The notes below the pieces were generated by a model, which saw nothing but the letters and a program-made list of their open reading frames with translations, did not search any database and was not told where the DNA came from. DNA of 64,000 nucleotides, from assembly GCA_015680685.1 (NCBI GenBank), contig MNCI01015499.1, forward strand, positions 1,614,028 through 1,678,027, given 5' to 3'. Shown piece by piece: positions 22,348 through 34,890 of the stretch. Source of the stretch: Gnetum montanum (taxonomy: Eukaryota > Streptophyta > Gnetopsida > Gnetales > Gnetaceae). How positions within the stretch are numbered: position 1 is the first letter of the stretch; the number at the start of each line of letters is the position of its first letter. The position numbers and the translations under genes were made by a program.

Positions 22348-24081
22348 AAACACTACCAAATTCAGGTAACAACACTACAACAGAAAATTTTTCTAAGTAT
22401 CAACACAAGGGAAATTTTTTCTAAGTGTTTGGCCCATGATCCCACTACTGGGGCTATGCTCTAGAGTGTAGCTAGTATAGCATGCAACACAGAACTAGAT
22501 TTGTAAAATTCTCTAAGTGTCAAATAGTAGCTACAGTGATTTGTCTAAGTGTCTTGCTACGCATACATCCCTCTTGCTATGCTCTCCAACATAGCAAGCA
22601 TAGGAGCACTCCAACAGTCAGTTTGCATTAGTGTCAAGCCAAAAGTTGTGAAGCTAGCTCAACATGAAAAAAGCATTTGGTAGACATAACTCCCAAAGCT
22701 ACCCTTCTTGCTATGCTCTCTAGCATAGCTGGGGTAGCACGAACAAGGACTGTAATTATTGCCAGATTTTTCTAAGTGTTTGTGGTATGCTTTGTCCTAT
22801 CCTACTATGCTCTCTAGCATAGCAAGTGTAGTAGCATTGGACTTCAATTTTTGCAAGAATTGCACAATTGTTATGCTATGCTCCAAAGTGTAGAAACAAG
22901 AAACTACCTTCAAAAGCTTCCAGAGCTCAGCACAGGCCTTCATTCTAGCTCCAACACTTCACTGACAAGTAGGATCAGCAACTTGCACTCTTCTTCTACC
23001 TCGCTCTATGTCCAAAATTATACCTATGTTCAATCCCACTTGAAAGATGGAAGAACATAGTCCCTGAGCATACCCTCCAAATTGCACTATTTTACACTAT
23101 TTGTAGGTACATTATGGTCTTAGAATATGCAGTATTGGCAGTGTAGCCAGTCTAGTAGTCCCTTGGGATCTAGTGGAGCATATCAGAGCATAGCACTAGT
23201 TGCCTTGGTAGGAGCATAGTAGAGGTCATTGTAGCCCCACCTACCCCTTTTCCATGTGGCACATAATCCATACTTCAAGCTAACCCTATGCTTATAAATA
23301 CCCTTGCATTCCACACTTTAGTGGTTGGCAATTGATTTTACTAGTGGATGTTAGAAGCATTTGGCTAGCAAATCCAAGTAGTAGTTAGTATCTCAAAGCA
23401 CCACTTGGCACTCGAGGCACCTTGAGCACCTTGTACAATGGAGCGTATCAACACCTTGGCAACACCTTTGCATCCCACTTAGCACCACAATGCACCGCAA
23501 GCCCACAAGACATTATGGCATCCAAGCTAGCAAGCATGGACCTTGTAGTAGATGTTAGTCTTCACCCTGGGACACCTTGAAGATGCTGGCTATGCTGCTA
23601 TTGCACCTATATGACATTGTGTACCTCCATAAGGCTCATTTGTAATAGCTACACTCCCTGTCTGGGGTGGTATTATCCTTTCTTTCTCTCAAACTCCGTT
23701 GCATTCTAAGCATTTCCTCCATTATATTTTAAACATTTTTTTGACATTTAGTATCACATTTGTAGTTTTTCATTATTTTACACATTTGTTTGCACACTTA
23801 CACTACCATTCTTATGCTAAGAGACCCTGTTATGCTTAGGCCTAATCGACCTGGGGACTACAGAGAACACCACTGGTGCTCACATTTTTGGCTAACCATG
23901 CCACCCTATAGTTGCACTTGATACCCTAGTTGCAAATGTTGAAGTCCCTATTAGATCAACAAGACCATCTAAGGCACTCCACCTTCATTTGCTAGCAAAG
24001 GCCCTTGTGTAGAGGTGGGGTTGAGGCTATGCACTCATGAACCCCTCGGTGTTCTAGCCGTCGACATTTTCAATCATCACA
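22348..24081 (+). repeat. 5' LTR of B1
   Basis: Starts TGAAACACTACCAAATTCAG and ends ATCATCACA before the PBS. The 3' LTR start at 63902 matches (TAAAACATCACCAAATTTAG). TATA box CTTATAAATA at 23291-23300. The U3 (about 22380-22860) holds about four degenerate units, each combining TTTTTCTAAGTGT with an inverted repeat such as GCTATGCTCTCTAGCATAGC. Confidence 0.87.
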
Positions 24082-24087
24082 ATTTTC

Positions 24088-24105
24088 TGGTGCTAGAAGG
24101 AGGGC
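24088..24105 (+). other. primer binding site of B1
   Basis: TGGTGCTAGAAGGAGGG, seven bases after the LTR end; the usual family form is TGGCGCTAGAAGGAGGG. Confidence 0.8.
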
Positions 24106-24529
24106 CTCATCATTTTCTTTTACGTTTAATGGTAGTCTTGCATGCTCTCTACTCCTCTGTTACTAGCTTTGAACTAGTGTAGACGTGACACCCCTACGAT
24201 TGTCTATGATCCGGTTGGTGTAGATTGGTCCTAGTTGTTGATTTCCCTAGATTGGTCAAAGTATTTCTCTTGCACTTGGGCCCTAAACTCTGTGTGCTAG
24301 GAAGAGTGTAGCTTGCCCTTAGCATAGGAGTGTAGCAAGCTATAGTGTAGCAATCATAGCACTAGAGTCAAACACTTTTTCTAGTAGCACTCTCATACTT
24401 AGCTATCATTTTAGCATTTCTATCCTTATCCATTTTTAGCACTCATTATATTTAACCATTTCTTTTCCAACGTTGCACCTTTTGCATTTTTTCACAATAG
24501 CATGAATCCTAAAGAACCTTTAACCTATG

Positions 24530-26990
24530 CCTCAGGTGTAGTTGTTGTTTGACCTATCTAGCAAGAATTCACAATTGACATCCTTGGATTTGGGGGATCC
24601 ATATTCATGGAAAGGTAATCTATTAAGCTCTATAATCAATCTCCTAAGCACATAGTGCTCGACAAAGATAAATACAACTTCCTTTGTGTGAAACTCTAGG
24701 CAGGAATTTCTTTGGACCACTAAGAATTGGAGGCAAAGTGAGGTTATGAGCTCATACATTAGAACAAGAGGAGTACTTCCTTGCCCTTAATGATCTCATC
24801 CCCCTCACCAAGACCTTTTGATGGATGCTTAACCAACTCATCCAACTGAGTTTGTTGAATAAGCACAATGTAGCAACCAACTATGAAGAGCCTCTGTAGA
24901 ATGGGTAAGAGGAATTTAAGGCTCACTTAGAAAATAAGAATCCATTTTATGTCTCTTTCCTACTGTCCACCTCTAATGTTGCTCCTTTGGAGTCTCAACC
25001 GTCTGCCTTCTTTGAGGTAGTAGCATCTCCTTTGTCACCACCTAGATCGATGCCCATTGTGGCAAGCTATCAAGTGCATACACATCAAGGTGCAAGACTG
25101 TTTGTTTCCCCACCCTTTGTGGTGTTATCATAGTTTATGTAATCCTCTATGCCAGCATCCATGAAGCCAACTCAGCCCTACATGCACATAGTACCAACAT
25201 CCTAGTTACACACTGGTCAAGCATCATACATCCCACCTGTCTCTATGGCACCCCTTATGACAACCCAAGCCACAGCCAGGTGGTGGGGTCCTACCTCTGT
25301 GCCCTAAGCACAACACATGCAATAGCAATATGCATGATAGCCTTTGCTGTAGTATACTCAACAAGCATCCTACGTGGTCACACAGCCTACAGCAGGGTTA
25401 TGGATCATGGCAATAACATAATAGGCTGCATAATCGATGTAGTTAGCTGCATCCACACTGAGCTTGGATCCAGCATTCTAGCTCATTCAGATGCTCACTG
25501 AAGAGGTCAAATAGCTTAAGGCCACCTCTTCTGATAAGGTCCAAGTGATGGACTTCTACCGGGATGACCCCATTAGTCCTGTTGTCCCATCATTGACCTT
25601 GCCTCGTGGCATTTAACTTCCCTAGTTCACCAAATATAATGGTAAAGGGGACCTCCATGCCCATCTAGTGACCTTCCAATCTGAGTACCTTTTGTTGTAG
25701 GTGTGGCTACATGTAATCATTCATGTTTTTTTCATGTCCTTAATTGGTAAGACGCTAGACTAGTACCACATGCTCCCTAGGGCCTTCATATCTTTATTGG
25801 AGGATTTTCTTAGTCAGTTTGTCACTCGCTTCAAGAATAACTTGAAGCCTGAGGTGATCTTAGATCAACTTATGCAAATCAAGTAGGGCCACTTAGAGCT
25901 CGTTCAAAAGTTCATTCAGTGATGGAGTGCTGCACTTAATGAAATTTATGAGCCTATCATAGAAACTCACCTACTAGCCATTTTCAAAGGTGCAGTGAAT
26001 GACTTCATTAAGTCAAAAATGTACTATCTTGCCTCGCACTCCGTGAGCCAAGCATTTGCTTAACCGAAGAGCATTCAAGATGTAGTGAAAGCTAGTAAGG
26101 GTCTGGCCTACATGGAATACAAGAATTTCCACACAAAGAAAGAAAAGGAGAAGGGCAAGGCAATGACAACTATTGTAGCAGTGGCCAATGAGGCCAAGCT
26201 AAGCAATGCCAAACCAATGGCCAAGGCAACCAAGGCCCTAGCCAATAATAAGGTAACCAGCATTGGCACCACAATGACCAACCAACTTGCATCATCAATG
26301 GCTATGAGGCAAGCTGCCCCAAGGCTAAACTTTGAGTGCAAGGACTGCTCAAAGTACACACCATTGCCCATCAAACTATCTAAACTATTGGGTTAGCTAC
26401 TTAGTGTTGGGTGCATCTAGTACAAGAAAATATTTAAATATGCTTACAAGCATCATGATCACTACTACGATCTCCTTAGAAACCCATTAATAACTGTACC
26501 AGATAAGCCTGCTTTCCTAAAATACTTTAGGTTGGACTAGTTTTGCCATTATCATCAATTGTCTAGCCATGACATGAACTTCTACATGGCCTTATAGGAT
26601 AACATACAATGCATGATTGACCAAGGCCAATTGGTTCTTGACTCGACTAACCTAGTTCAACCATAAAATCAATCAATGAAGGTCTACAAAGATCCTCTTA
26701 ATGAAAGTGACATAGGCTATGTCATCAATGCCATTAGCATTGATGACAATGTAGGATAGGCATGAGAGCCATTTGTGATTTGTGTGTCCTCTGATAACAC
26801 TAGGTCCTCTTCATCATTAGCTAGTCCAAGGACCCCTTTTGTCATTAGAGCATCACCTCAAGTATCCATGACACCCTTTGTGGTTAAGGCCCTACAACAT
26901 GTTGTGGCGATTACAACCTAGACACCCTTTGTCATTAGGATGCTGCAACATGCAAACCCTTCGCTAGGTTCAATGGTGGGGATTGCAACA
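24530..26990 (+). pseudogene. gag: gag of B1
   Basis: Plus strand with several frameshifts and C-to-T stops. The N-terminal block at about 24650-24720 reads DKDKYNFLCVKL. The capsid core at about 25540-26100 reads VMDFYRDDPISPVVPSLTLP and later AVNDFIKSK, and 26085-26396 is the Lys/Ala-rich linker. A knuckle-like region at about 26530-26600 reads FCHYHQLSSHD. From 26760 to 26950 the peptide PFVI recurs four times (PFVIC, TPFVIRA, PFVVKA, TPFVIRM). The leader at 24106-24529 is non-coding. Role: capsid. Not functional. Confidence 0.82.
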
Positions 26991-27049
26991 AGCCCTTCTT
27001 GCTTGATGCCTCATCCTGCATACAACACCAAGTAATCGAGGTGGTAGCC

Positions 27050-28198
27050 TAGGAGGACAAATGAGTGCCTCATTAACTAAATGATAAGGGAATGCAATGT
27101 GTTAGGTTTGCCTAAGCCCATCCCCTTATCTACTATTCCTATGGCTAGATTAGTTGAAGCTGCTACCATAAGTGATCAACAACCAAGACCTGGGGCTCAT
27201 AGGTAACCAAAATAAAATATGCCTAAATCTCCTCCCCAAGAGATCCACCTTTCGAGCTACATGGAGGAGATGAAGGCTAACAAGGCAACTAACAGTGGTA
27301 AGGACTTTCTAGACACATTGGCATAAGTCAAGCAAGCTCTTAAATAAAAAAAATTACAACTTTGAGCCTGTATGACATGGTGATGACCTCCTCCACTCAT
27401 TGCAAAGCACTAGTTCACATGTTGGCCTTCATCCTTGTCAAGGAGGACATCCTAGTAGATGAACAAGCCATACACGTTGTGATGCTTCCTCTTTTGCCTC
27501 AAGAATTGAGTCTAACACCTCTAGTGTTTCATGATGAGGTAATCAATGTAGACCCTGAAAAGGGTCAAGTCACCACCACATTGATGTTTATAACCATCTA
27601 TGTAGGACAATGCAAGATTCATAGGATACATGTCAATGACAGGGTGGTGACCAACATTATCCCATTCCTAGTCATTAACAAACTTAGTCTAGCCAACCAA
27701 ATCTAGATCACAAACACAACATCCCTCAAGTTATTTAATGGGTCATGTATTGTTGTGAAGGGAATAGTCGTAATAGCCTTTGTGGTAGGGGAGTGATTCC
27801 CCACTACAGCTAAATTCATTGTCATCAAGAAGATTCCTAGGTTTTTGGAAAGGCCCTAGCTAACCCAATTACGAGCCATCTCCTCACCCATTCACCAAGA
27901 GATCCACCTTCCATACGAAGGTGGAGAAGTGATCATACATGGTGACAACTCAGTCCCTCCAACCATCAACAATGTTAATGTAGAGCAAGGGTTAGAGGTA
28001 GAGTTTCTCGATGACATGTTTCTTGTCGAGGACAAGAGTTAGCCTAGTTTGGCAAACCCATCTGAGGGGCCAAAAGAGGCTGATATCCTCCCCGAGAAAG
28101 CTTTATGGGTAGAATTTTCCTTTAGCATCAATGATGAAGGTATAGGTGAATACTACCTCATGCTACCTTGGCCCTATGCACCATGTAACCCACATCAG
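27050..28198 (+). pseudogene. protease region of B1
   Basis: The pre-protease linker has PPQEIHLSSYMEEMKA (about 27230-27270), matching C2. The protease at 27362-28000 reads CKIHRIHVNDRVVTNIIPFL, where VNDR stands at the active site (C2 reads IDDGAAENVV; typical D-x-G). Later come FNGSCIVVKGIVVIAFVVGE and ISSPIHQEIHLPYEGGEVII, as in C2. The remaining part to 28198 is open and acidic, ending PYAPCNPHQ just before a splice-donor-like CAG|GTTAGG. Role: polyprotein processing. Inactive. Confidence 0.75.
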
Positions 28199-28454
28199 GT
28201 TAGGAAGCTACTACATGGCTCCAATACTCTCTTAGCACAACATGTGTTAGGTGCTTGCTTGCCCTCAATTGTTGCATTCTCTGTTAGCCTTGTTAGCCTT
28301 TTGCTTACATAGTTATGTTTCTCATGGTTGCTTGCACTTTACATTATTCGCTTTGTTGCACATTCACCTCTTTTGCTTATGTACTTTCCTTCAATATTTT
28401 ACACATTAATAAGACATTAGAAAAGACATAAAAATTATGAAATTAAAATTACAA

Positions 28455-28482
28455 AAAGAAGAAGAAGAAGAAGAAGAAGAGC
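28455..28482. repeat. GAA/AAG microsatellite
   Basis: About nine consecutive AGA/GAA triplets beside the first TTAAACTA array. A similar short run is at about 38290-38310. Confidence 0.8.
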
Positions 28483-28880
28483 ATGTGGCCTGAAAAGCCC
28501 TTAAACTAGCATGTGGCTTGAAAATGCCTTAAACTAGCCCATGACTTGCAAAGGCCCTAAACCAGTGCATGGCTTGCCATGGCGTAAAACTGGTAGCACT
28601 TTTCTTTTACCACATGGCCCGTCATGACCTAAAAATAGCAACTTATCTTTCATCACCGTGGCTCAAAAAGGCCTTAAACTAGTGTACGATCCACCATGGC
28701 CTAAAACTGGCACCTTGCAGCCTACCACGACCCAAAACTAGTAATCGCTTTCTTTTATTTGTGGCCTAAGATGAACTTAAACTAGTAGTTGTCATGGCTC
28801 AAGATGGCCTTAAACTAGCAATAGCCCTTTCGCCATGGCCTTAAACTAGCATGGGGCCCAGAAGGAGCCTAATCACATCA
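28480..28880 (+). repeat. TTAAACTA-motif array, B1 intron left
   Basis: About ten imperfect units of the form CATGGCYTGAAAAGGCCTTAAACTAG in 30-50 nt steps, all in element sense. Confidence 0.75.
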
Positions 28881-29058
28881 ACTGTTTGCATTAACATTGA
28901 ATAGGTAGTAAAGTAAACATGAAACTTCACACATAATCCTCACTACAAAAATGCATAAATTTTATTATATCTCTATTAGCAAGAGTACATAGCATGACCA
29001 TGCAAAAGAAATTGTCAAAGTTTAAAATTTCTTAACAATAGGGCTACGTCAAGTTGGC

Positions 29059-32000
29059 TCAAGTACTAGTGTCTGGCGAGGGTTGAGGTTCCTCCTCCTC
29101 CTCCTCTGCTACTCTTTTGGGGCCTATGCTATCACCTAGTGCTTGTCTCAAAACAATGCAAAATAAAAAATTAATCAGCAAGTGCAAAACTATAATAAAA
29201 AATTAATGTGCAAAGATAACACATAAAAAAGCATTAAAAAAAGAGCAAAACTAACTTGAGAGGGTTCTACATTAGACTCTAGAGGTAATGTATCAAGGAT
29301 TTCCTCTAAGTGTCAGACGATCTCAACCTCTGATAACTACATCCAGTCCTTGTGGCTAAAGTTAACATCTGCAAGTGCCTTGCCCTCGTCCATAGTAGTC
29401 CATGTAGGCAGTTGCATAGAAAAGGTAGCCATAGAAGTATCCCCTAAGGACAAGGTAATCTCTCGCTTTTGGAAACCACTACCCACTATATGTTGGGCAA
29501 ACAACTCGAAGGCCTAACTCTCGCCAATCGCCTCAACGAACATCTCAAGTTGACGAGACCTCACAGACTCATCCTTGAGCTACTATAAGTAGGCATCCCA
29601 CTCTCACTTGTAGTGGTGCTTATGGTCCTTCTACGTATGCCCCCACTTGCACACCTTGACACTAAAGCTCTTCCACTCCTCATTCTTCCAAGAGAGTAGA
29701 TCCATCTACAACCTTTGCTTCATGATCTCTCAAGAATCCTCATTTTTACCTCAAAGTGCTAACTAGTACTTGACGTAATCTATCTCTGATGTTTGCTAGG
29801 TACCATCCTTCTATGCCTGAGTTGACAAGAAATCATAATGGGATTGGAGGCCCTTGTTCTTTGTGATTATGCTCGCCACTGCCTCCTGGAGCTTGTGCAC
29901 ACATTTCCATAGGTTCTCATTTGAATGCCTATAGATCCACAACACCTTTACACTAGAAAGTGTGCACTTTCTCACTGCCTCATACACATGATGAGGCACC
30001 TACTCCACCTCAGGTGGATATTCAAGAATGACATCGACGTGAGCTTCCTAGTTTGGATCCCAATGAAGCTTAGAGCTTGTTAACATACAATAAACAAACC
30101 AATATTAGCAATACGGTAAGCCATAGAATCGGTAAAATAGTTTAAGAAAAATGACATGCATACCAATTTTAGGATTTTCCTACTATATGTGATCCACCAT
30201 GTCCTCCACAATGCCTTTCATGAAGGAAAATTTATCTAGTGTCTCTTCCCATGGCTTCATGTAATGGGCAGGCATTGGTGGTGGATCACTGGTAGGAAGG
30301 TTTGAGACTATAATACAAACACATCACAAAACTTAGCAATAATTGAGTAGTTAAAGGCTCAAGAGAAAAAGGCAAAAATAGATGGAAACACAAAGCACTT
30401 ACCAAGAAAGCCCTTAGATGTCAGTGCAAGTGGGTCTCCTAGCTACACACCATTGAATAGGTTGGTGAAGTTACCCTTAGTGTGGAACAAGTCCTCTGCA
30501 TCAAATTGGTGGAAGATCTCTGAGGCCTCTGGTGGCTCCTCCCTACAGGCTACCTCCTCTTCAACTTGAGAAGGGATCATATTCATTTCTCCTACTGTAG
30601 CCGCTACTACTTCTTTAGCAACCCTCTTGCTTGACTCACATAGTGTAGTAGTATTAACATAGCATATTAAACAAAAAAGTATAGTATAAGCCAAATGCGT
30701 CTATGATGTGCACTAACCTATAACTACCAAACGAAGTGTGGGTATCTTGAGGTGGAATTTTCTGATGCCTGCTTTTCCAATTGCAAGGGGAATCTCCTTT
30801 GTTAGGCATGTCATCTTAATTTTTTCCTTGAAGAACCCCATCATCTCCATGATATACCGATCCATCCTCTTCACATCCCCAACAACCATTGGTGGATACT
30901 TGCCTACATTGTCATAGGAATATGGTGACTATGACCTTCCCATATGTGCCTCTGTCATAACTGAATGTGACTCCTCAATCCCATCTAGAGGGTCATATGC
31001 ACAAGTGGTGGTGAACAAATGCTCAATCCATGGCTTAGATAGCTTCTCGCAATCCTACATAGCCCCATGCCCACTATCCTTGATCACTAGGAACTTTACA
31101 AGCCTTCACAAATAGGTTACGAGGAATGCAAAGTAAAAATGAGATCTCTCATGGAAATTATGGTGAAGCTGGATAATCCCTGCCTATAATTCAACAGTGA
31201 TAGAAGAGGCTTAGTTAAAATTGGTGCCCTTCACTATAATATCCTACATCACTCATGCCTATTCCACTCTAAGGACCTTTACTTGGGAGAGAAGCTTAGG
31301 AAAGGCATAGGCACAAAAAAGAGGGTAAAGCCTTCAAACCTTAGGCACATGTATGTTCTCAACCATGATGCCTTTATGAGAGCATGTGGTTCCCAGCCAG
31401 TCAATCTCCTTTCTCTAGTTCACCTCTTGGTTGGGCTTATCAATAATTAATGAGCTTATCCAAAGAAGTTAGTAAAGAAGGCATCATTGAGGTCCAAGAC
31501 CACCTTTACTTAGTGCACACGAGTAATAAAGTGGCGGGCATCATAGCTGAAGGGGTCAGTAATGGTCACCATCTCTACCACTAGCATGCTTGGGCTAAGG
31601 GCCAAGAAAAGGCCCATCAACCCAGCATGAGTAAGTTGACTAGTCAGAGCCTCTGAGGCTTGATGGCATAGCCACTCCTGTGCCCTCTCTACATCATCAT
31701 ACTTCATGATTAGGGTGGCCTCACTATGGCCAATGGTGATAACTGTTACTTCTCCTAAAGAAATAGTAGTTGTAACATAGGCAAACATAACATTAGCACC
31801 ATGCAACTAACACATGCATGAGAACAAGTAATAAGAGTCAAGCCAACATAACGAATACTCACGTGGAACAAACGACATGCGTGATGTAGGTTATCGTACA
31901 AAACGATCTTCAAAGATAAGCTTACTGCTAGCCCATCCCTCGTCAAGCTAATCATAGGTCCAACACCACTTGTATGTCTTTAGGTATTGAGTGGGGTAGT

Positions 32001-32673
32001 TCTCTAAGTCCTCCCCTACCTATTTTATAATTTCCTTCAGAAAGCTCAAACTAGAGGAAAATACCTCTAGCACAGTACAAGTCAAAGAGAGAGCCCTTGT
32101 CTCATCATGGAGCCCCTCATTACCAACTTTAAATCTATTATTAGACATCCGCAGTCAGTAGTTAGCAAATCTAGCATGACTAATGAGAATGAGCTATAAT
32201 GAAAAGTAATAGCACTTACCCTCTAGCATAATATACAGTCCCAGGTGGATTCTAAAAGACTGTATGCACTTGAATGGTAATGAAAAGGGTTTTTCTCTTG
32301 TTATAACAAGAGAAACTGGGCATGCTCTAAATTCTGGCCAATGGGTCGAATACTCTTAGGGCCTAATCTCAAGCCACCTACTTAACCACCACCAGGTACA
32401 GGCTCATCAAACATGAATCGTAGTATGTCCCAGTTTGCCCCGACCAATAATGTCTCAATGATGGTGATTGCAACCTTCACTACCAAGTGTGACCACATGA
32501 TCACACTAAAGTGCTACAGCAGGTAAGCTAGGAATTCACTTGCTCCTGGTTGAAGCCACATTGCTTGATGGCCCAACTTCATGTTGGGTGTAGGCTTGTT
32601 GGATACAAGCTCGCTAATGCAAGATAGGATGCCGATGAGCTCCACGACCATGAAAAAAAGCTTTAGTAGCATC
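29059..32673 (-). pseudogene. antisense multi-exon gene-like sequence inside B1 (unknown family)
   Basis: Minus strand, opposite to B1. Exon-like blocks: 32673-32220, about 32170-31863, 31806-30718, 30634-30403, 30307-30164, 30075-29256, 29146-29059. Gaps of about 50-110 nt have donors such as GTGAGT, GTTAGT, GTAAGT, GTATGC and acceptors such as TTGCAATTGTAG and TTGTATTATAG. About 1,000 codons; nearly all stops fit CAG, CAA or CGA decay. Readable stretches: AMWLQPGASEFLAYLL, FYFAFLVTYL, YPPMVVGDVKRMDRYIMEMM, KPWEETLDKFSFMKGIVEDM, WDAYL, and an acidic end VAEEEEEEPQPSPDTST then TGA. Hydrophobic helices in the first third, charged helices in the last. No gag, pol or transposase motif. The 5' end may extend past 32700. 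The last exon joins with an apparent 1-nt phase problem. Function unknown; probably a captured gene or an old accessory gene of the lineage. Confidence 0.7.
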
Positions 32674-34600
32674 CTACAATTGCAAAACAACAAATGAATG
32701 TAGCGTTAGCACACAATAGATTGCATTTTGGCATAAAATATTATCATATTCTTAGAAAAATTAGCAAACTTAGCATAATTTAGAAATATATCCTTAGGGT
32801 CCCCCATGGGGCCATGCGAGCATAAGATGTCAATACATATTTGATGCACCTGGTGCTCACTAGGGTACATCAGTAACATAACATTAGCATTCTACTTTAC
32901 ATTTGCACTGTTTGCACTAACACAGTTTGCATGTTCTAGCATTCATACGTCCAACTTGCAAAATTAGCATTTTGGCATAGCTTTTGTGCATTTTGTTTCA
33001 CATAATGCATTCTTACCATTGGAATTTTTGCACTTGGTGTCTCACGCATTTGGCATTCTAGTTTTGCACTTAGCAATCTTTTTCAAATTTTCTCAAGATT
33101 TTTCTAACTCTGGGTAGCGTAACATGATATCCAAAAAAAATTCTAACTATCTACTACACTTCCTAGGGAGTGTAGCCAAAAAAAATCACCAAATATTTCT
33201 AACTACCAGCTACACTCCCCAAGGGGGACGTGGCCCTAAAATGAGTGAAAAAGTAACAAACAATTTTTTTTCTAATTGTTAAGAGTGTAGCATCCCATTA
33301 CATCTAGGGACAAAGTGTTGGCTATGCTTCCTAGGGAATGTAGCCACTGGTACCTAAGCTCTCATCACCATGTCTCCCTCACCATGCTGCCCAGTGCCAT
33401 CGCATGCCAATAACATGTGCTAGGGTATTTGCCATGGCTGCAGCCTAGGTAATCTCCCTAGTCCCATTCACCCTTGTGGTTGCGATGTTGTCATTTCCTT
33501 AGTCTCTATGGCCTTCTCCCCATGTGTCCTTGTGATGTCTAACCCTTCCCTTGCCCTTGTCCTTCACATCAAAAGATAAAAATTAAAATTAAACAATGGT
33601 AGAACCCTATCCCCTAGCCATAGCCATGTCAGTCATAACCCTTTCCCTAATCCACCAGTCATCCTTACCCACATGCCAACATAAAAACAAAACAAAAGGA
33701 AGAAGAGGAAGGGACAAAGAAACCATGGCTATGCATGCCTTGGCTACAGCCATGTTTGTCCCATTCTATGTCTTACATGTGGTGTGGCTCCTAGTGGGGG
33801 AAATCCCAATCCACTGTTAAGACAAAACATCCATTTTCCTCCCCTCCCTTTCCCTACCCACCACACCCCTTGGAAATAAGTGTACAAAATTCATCATAAT
33901 CCATGCATTGTTCCTTATCCCATTCACTACAAAAAATCAATGCAAATAATCAAAATAAAACAACATATCAACAGAGACACATTCCCCATGCACATGTTAT
34001 CTCCTCTTGATCACAGCTACCAAGATGGATAGGGTGGTAGTGGTCCCTACTAATATAAGTCACCCCATGACCCAAATCATAATGTAAGAGAAGCTATAAT
34101 GTGAAGAGAAAAAATGGTATAAAAAGGGACAAGTGTGCGAGCATACCTAGCAGTTAGCGGCACTCTCCTCTCCTCCACCTACACCTGCGGTAGGTGTTCT
34201 AGGGCTCACCTTCTCTCTTCTACACTAGGAAGTCTAGGGTGTTGATGGTCATTGCATTGCATCATCTTGGTACTATGCTCTCGTTGCTATGCTCCACTTG
34301 CTATGCTCTAGCTGTCACTTCAAACTATGCTACACTTTGTAACTTCTCATTCACACTTTGGAAAATGATAGTTTATCCTTGGTGAATCGCACATATATAT
34401 GCTCCTGGGGTAATTAAATGCACCACCTACCACATCGATGCTTTGACACTTAAGAAAAATTTCCTAAGTTTCTTGTAGAGAGTAGCAAGAGGGGGTGAGT
34501 GTAGCAAGGGGTGAGCATAGCAGCCAGAGTTAGAAAAATTTCTAACTTTTTCCTAACAATCCCAGACTTAGAAAATTTTTGAAATTTTTTTGGTTGCCTA
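32674..34600. other. intron DNA with U3-like text
   Basis: No gene seen. About 33060-33360 and 34250-34600 contain repeated TTTCTAACT next to ACTCCCnAGGGnGTGTAGCC-type or GCTATGCTC text, resembling the U3 of the B1 LTR. TATAAAAAGGG lies on the plus strand at about 34117. It may be a decayed solo LTR or a promoter region. The open frame at 33596-33820 is not supported. Confidence 0.35.
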
Positions 34601-34629
34601 GCAAATGACCAGCCTAATCCCATGACCTA

Positions 34630-34765
34630 GACACTCTTTGCTTAGCTTGAATTAATGCACCTTGCACAAATCACAGTCTACTAGACATTAAACTAGCAAA
34701 TCATGGTCTACTAAGATCTTAAACTGGCAATCATGGCCTGCTGAGGTCCAAAACCAGTTCACATG
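34630..34765 (+). repeat. TTAAACTA-motif array, B1 intron right
   Basis: Three units (ATTAAACTAGCA, CTTAAACTGGCA, and a weaker one with CCAAAACCAG), element sense, about 130 bp before the presumed acceptor. Confidence 0.6.
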
Positions 34766-34890
34766 CTTGCTTTCCTAATTTCCACTCTTGCATGTTTAGG
34801 AAATTATTCATTACATTGCTTTTCTCATGTTATGCACTTTGACTCTATTAAGAAAAGTGCCACTTGACGTTGTTTCTAGTTATTTTATAG

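Larger units (their letters stand above)
28199..34890 (+). other. probable Ogre-type intron between PR and RT of B1
   Basis: Donor-like CAG|GTTAGG at 28198/28199 ends the protease frame in phase 0. Acceptor-like TAGTTATTTTATAG ends at 34890, and coding text resumes in phase 0 (DMSQDYNTSAYEHLF if one TAG is read as CAG). Ogre elements are known to carry an intron between protease and RT; assigning it here is an inference. It holds the antisense gene, two TTAAACTA arrays and a U3-like stretch. An insertion with lost borders is the alternative. Confidence 0.5.

Noticed and set aside
33596-33820. 74-codon frame in the intron
   Set aside because: Short, no domain, in U3-like non-coding text.
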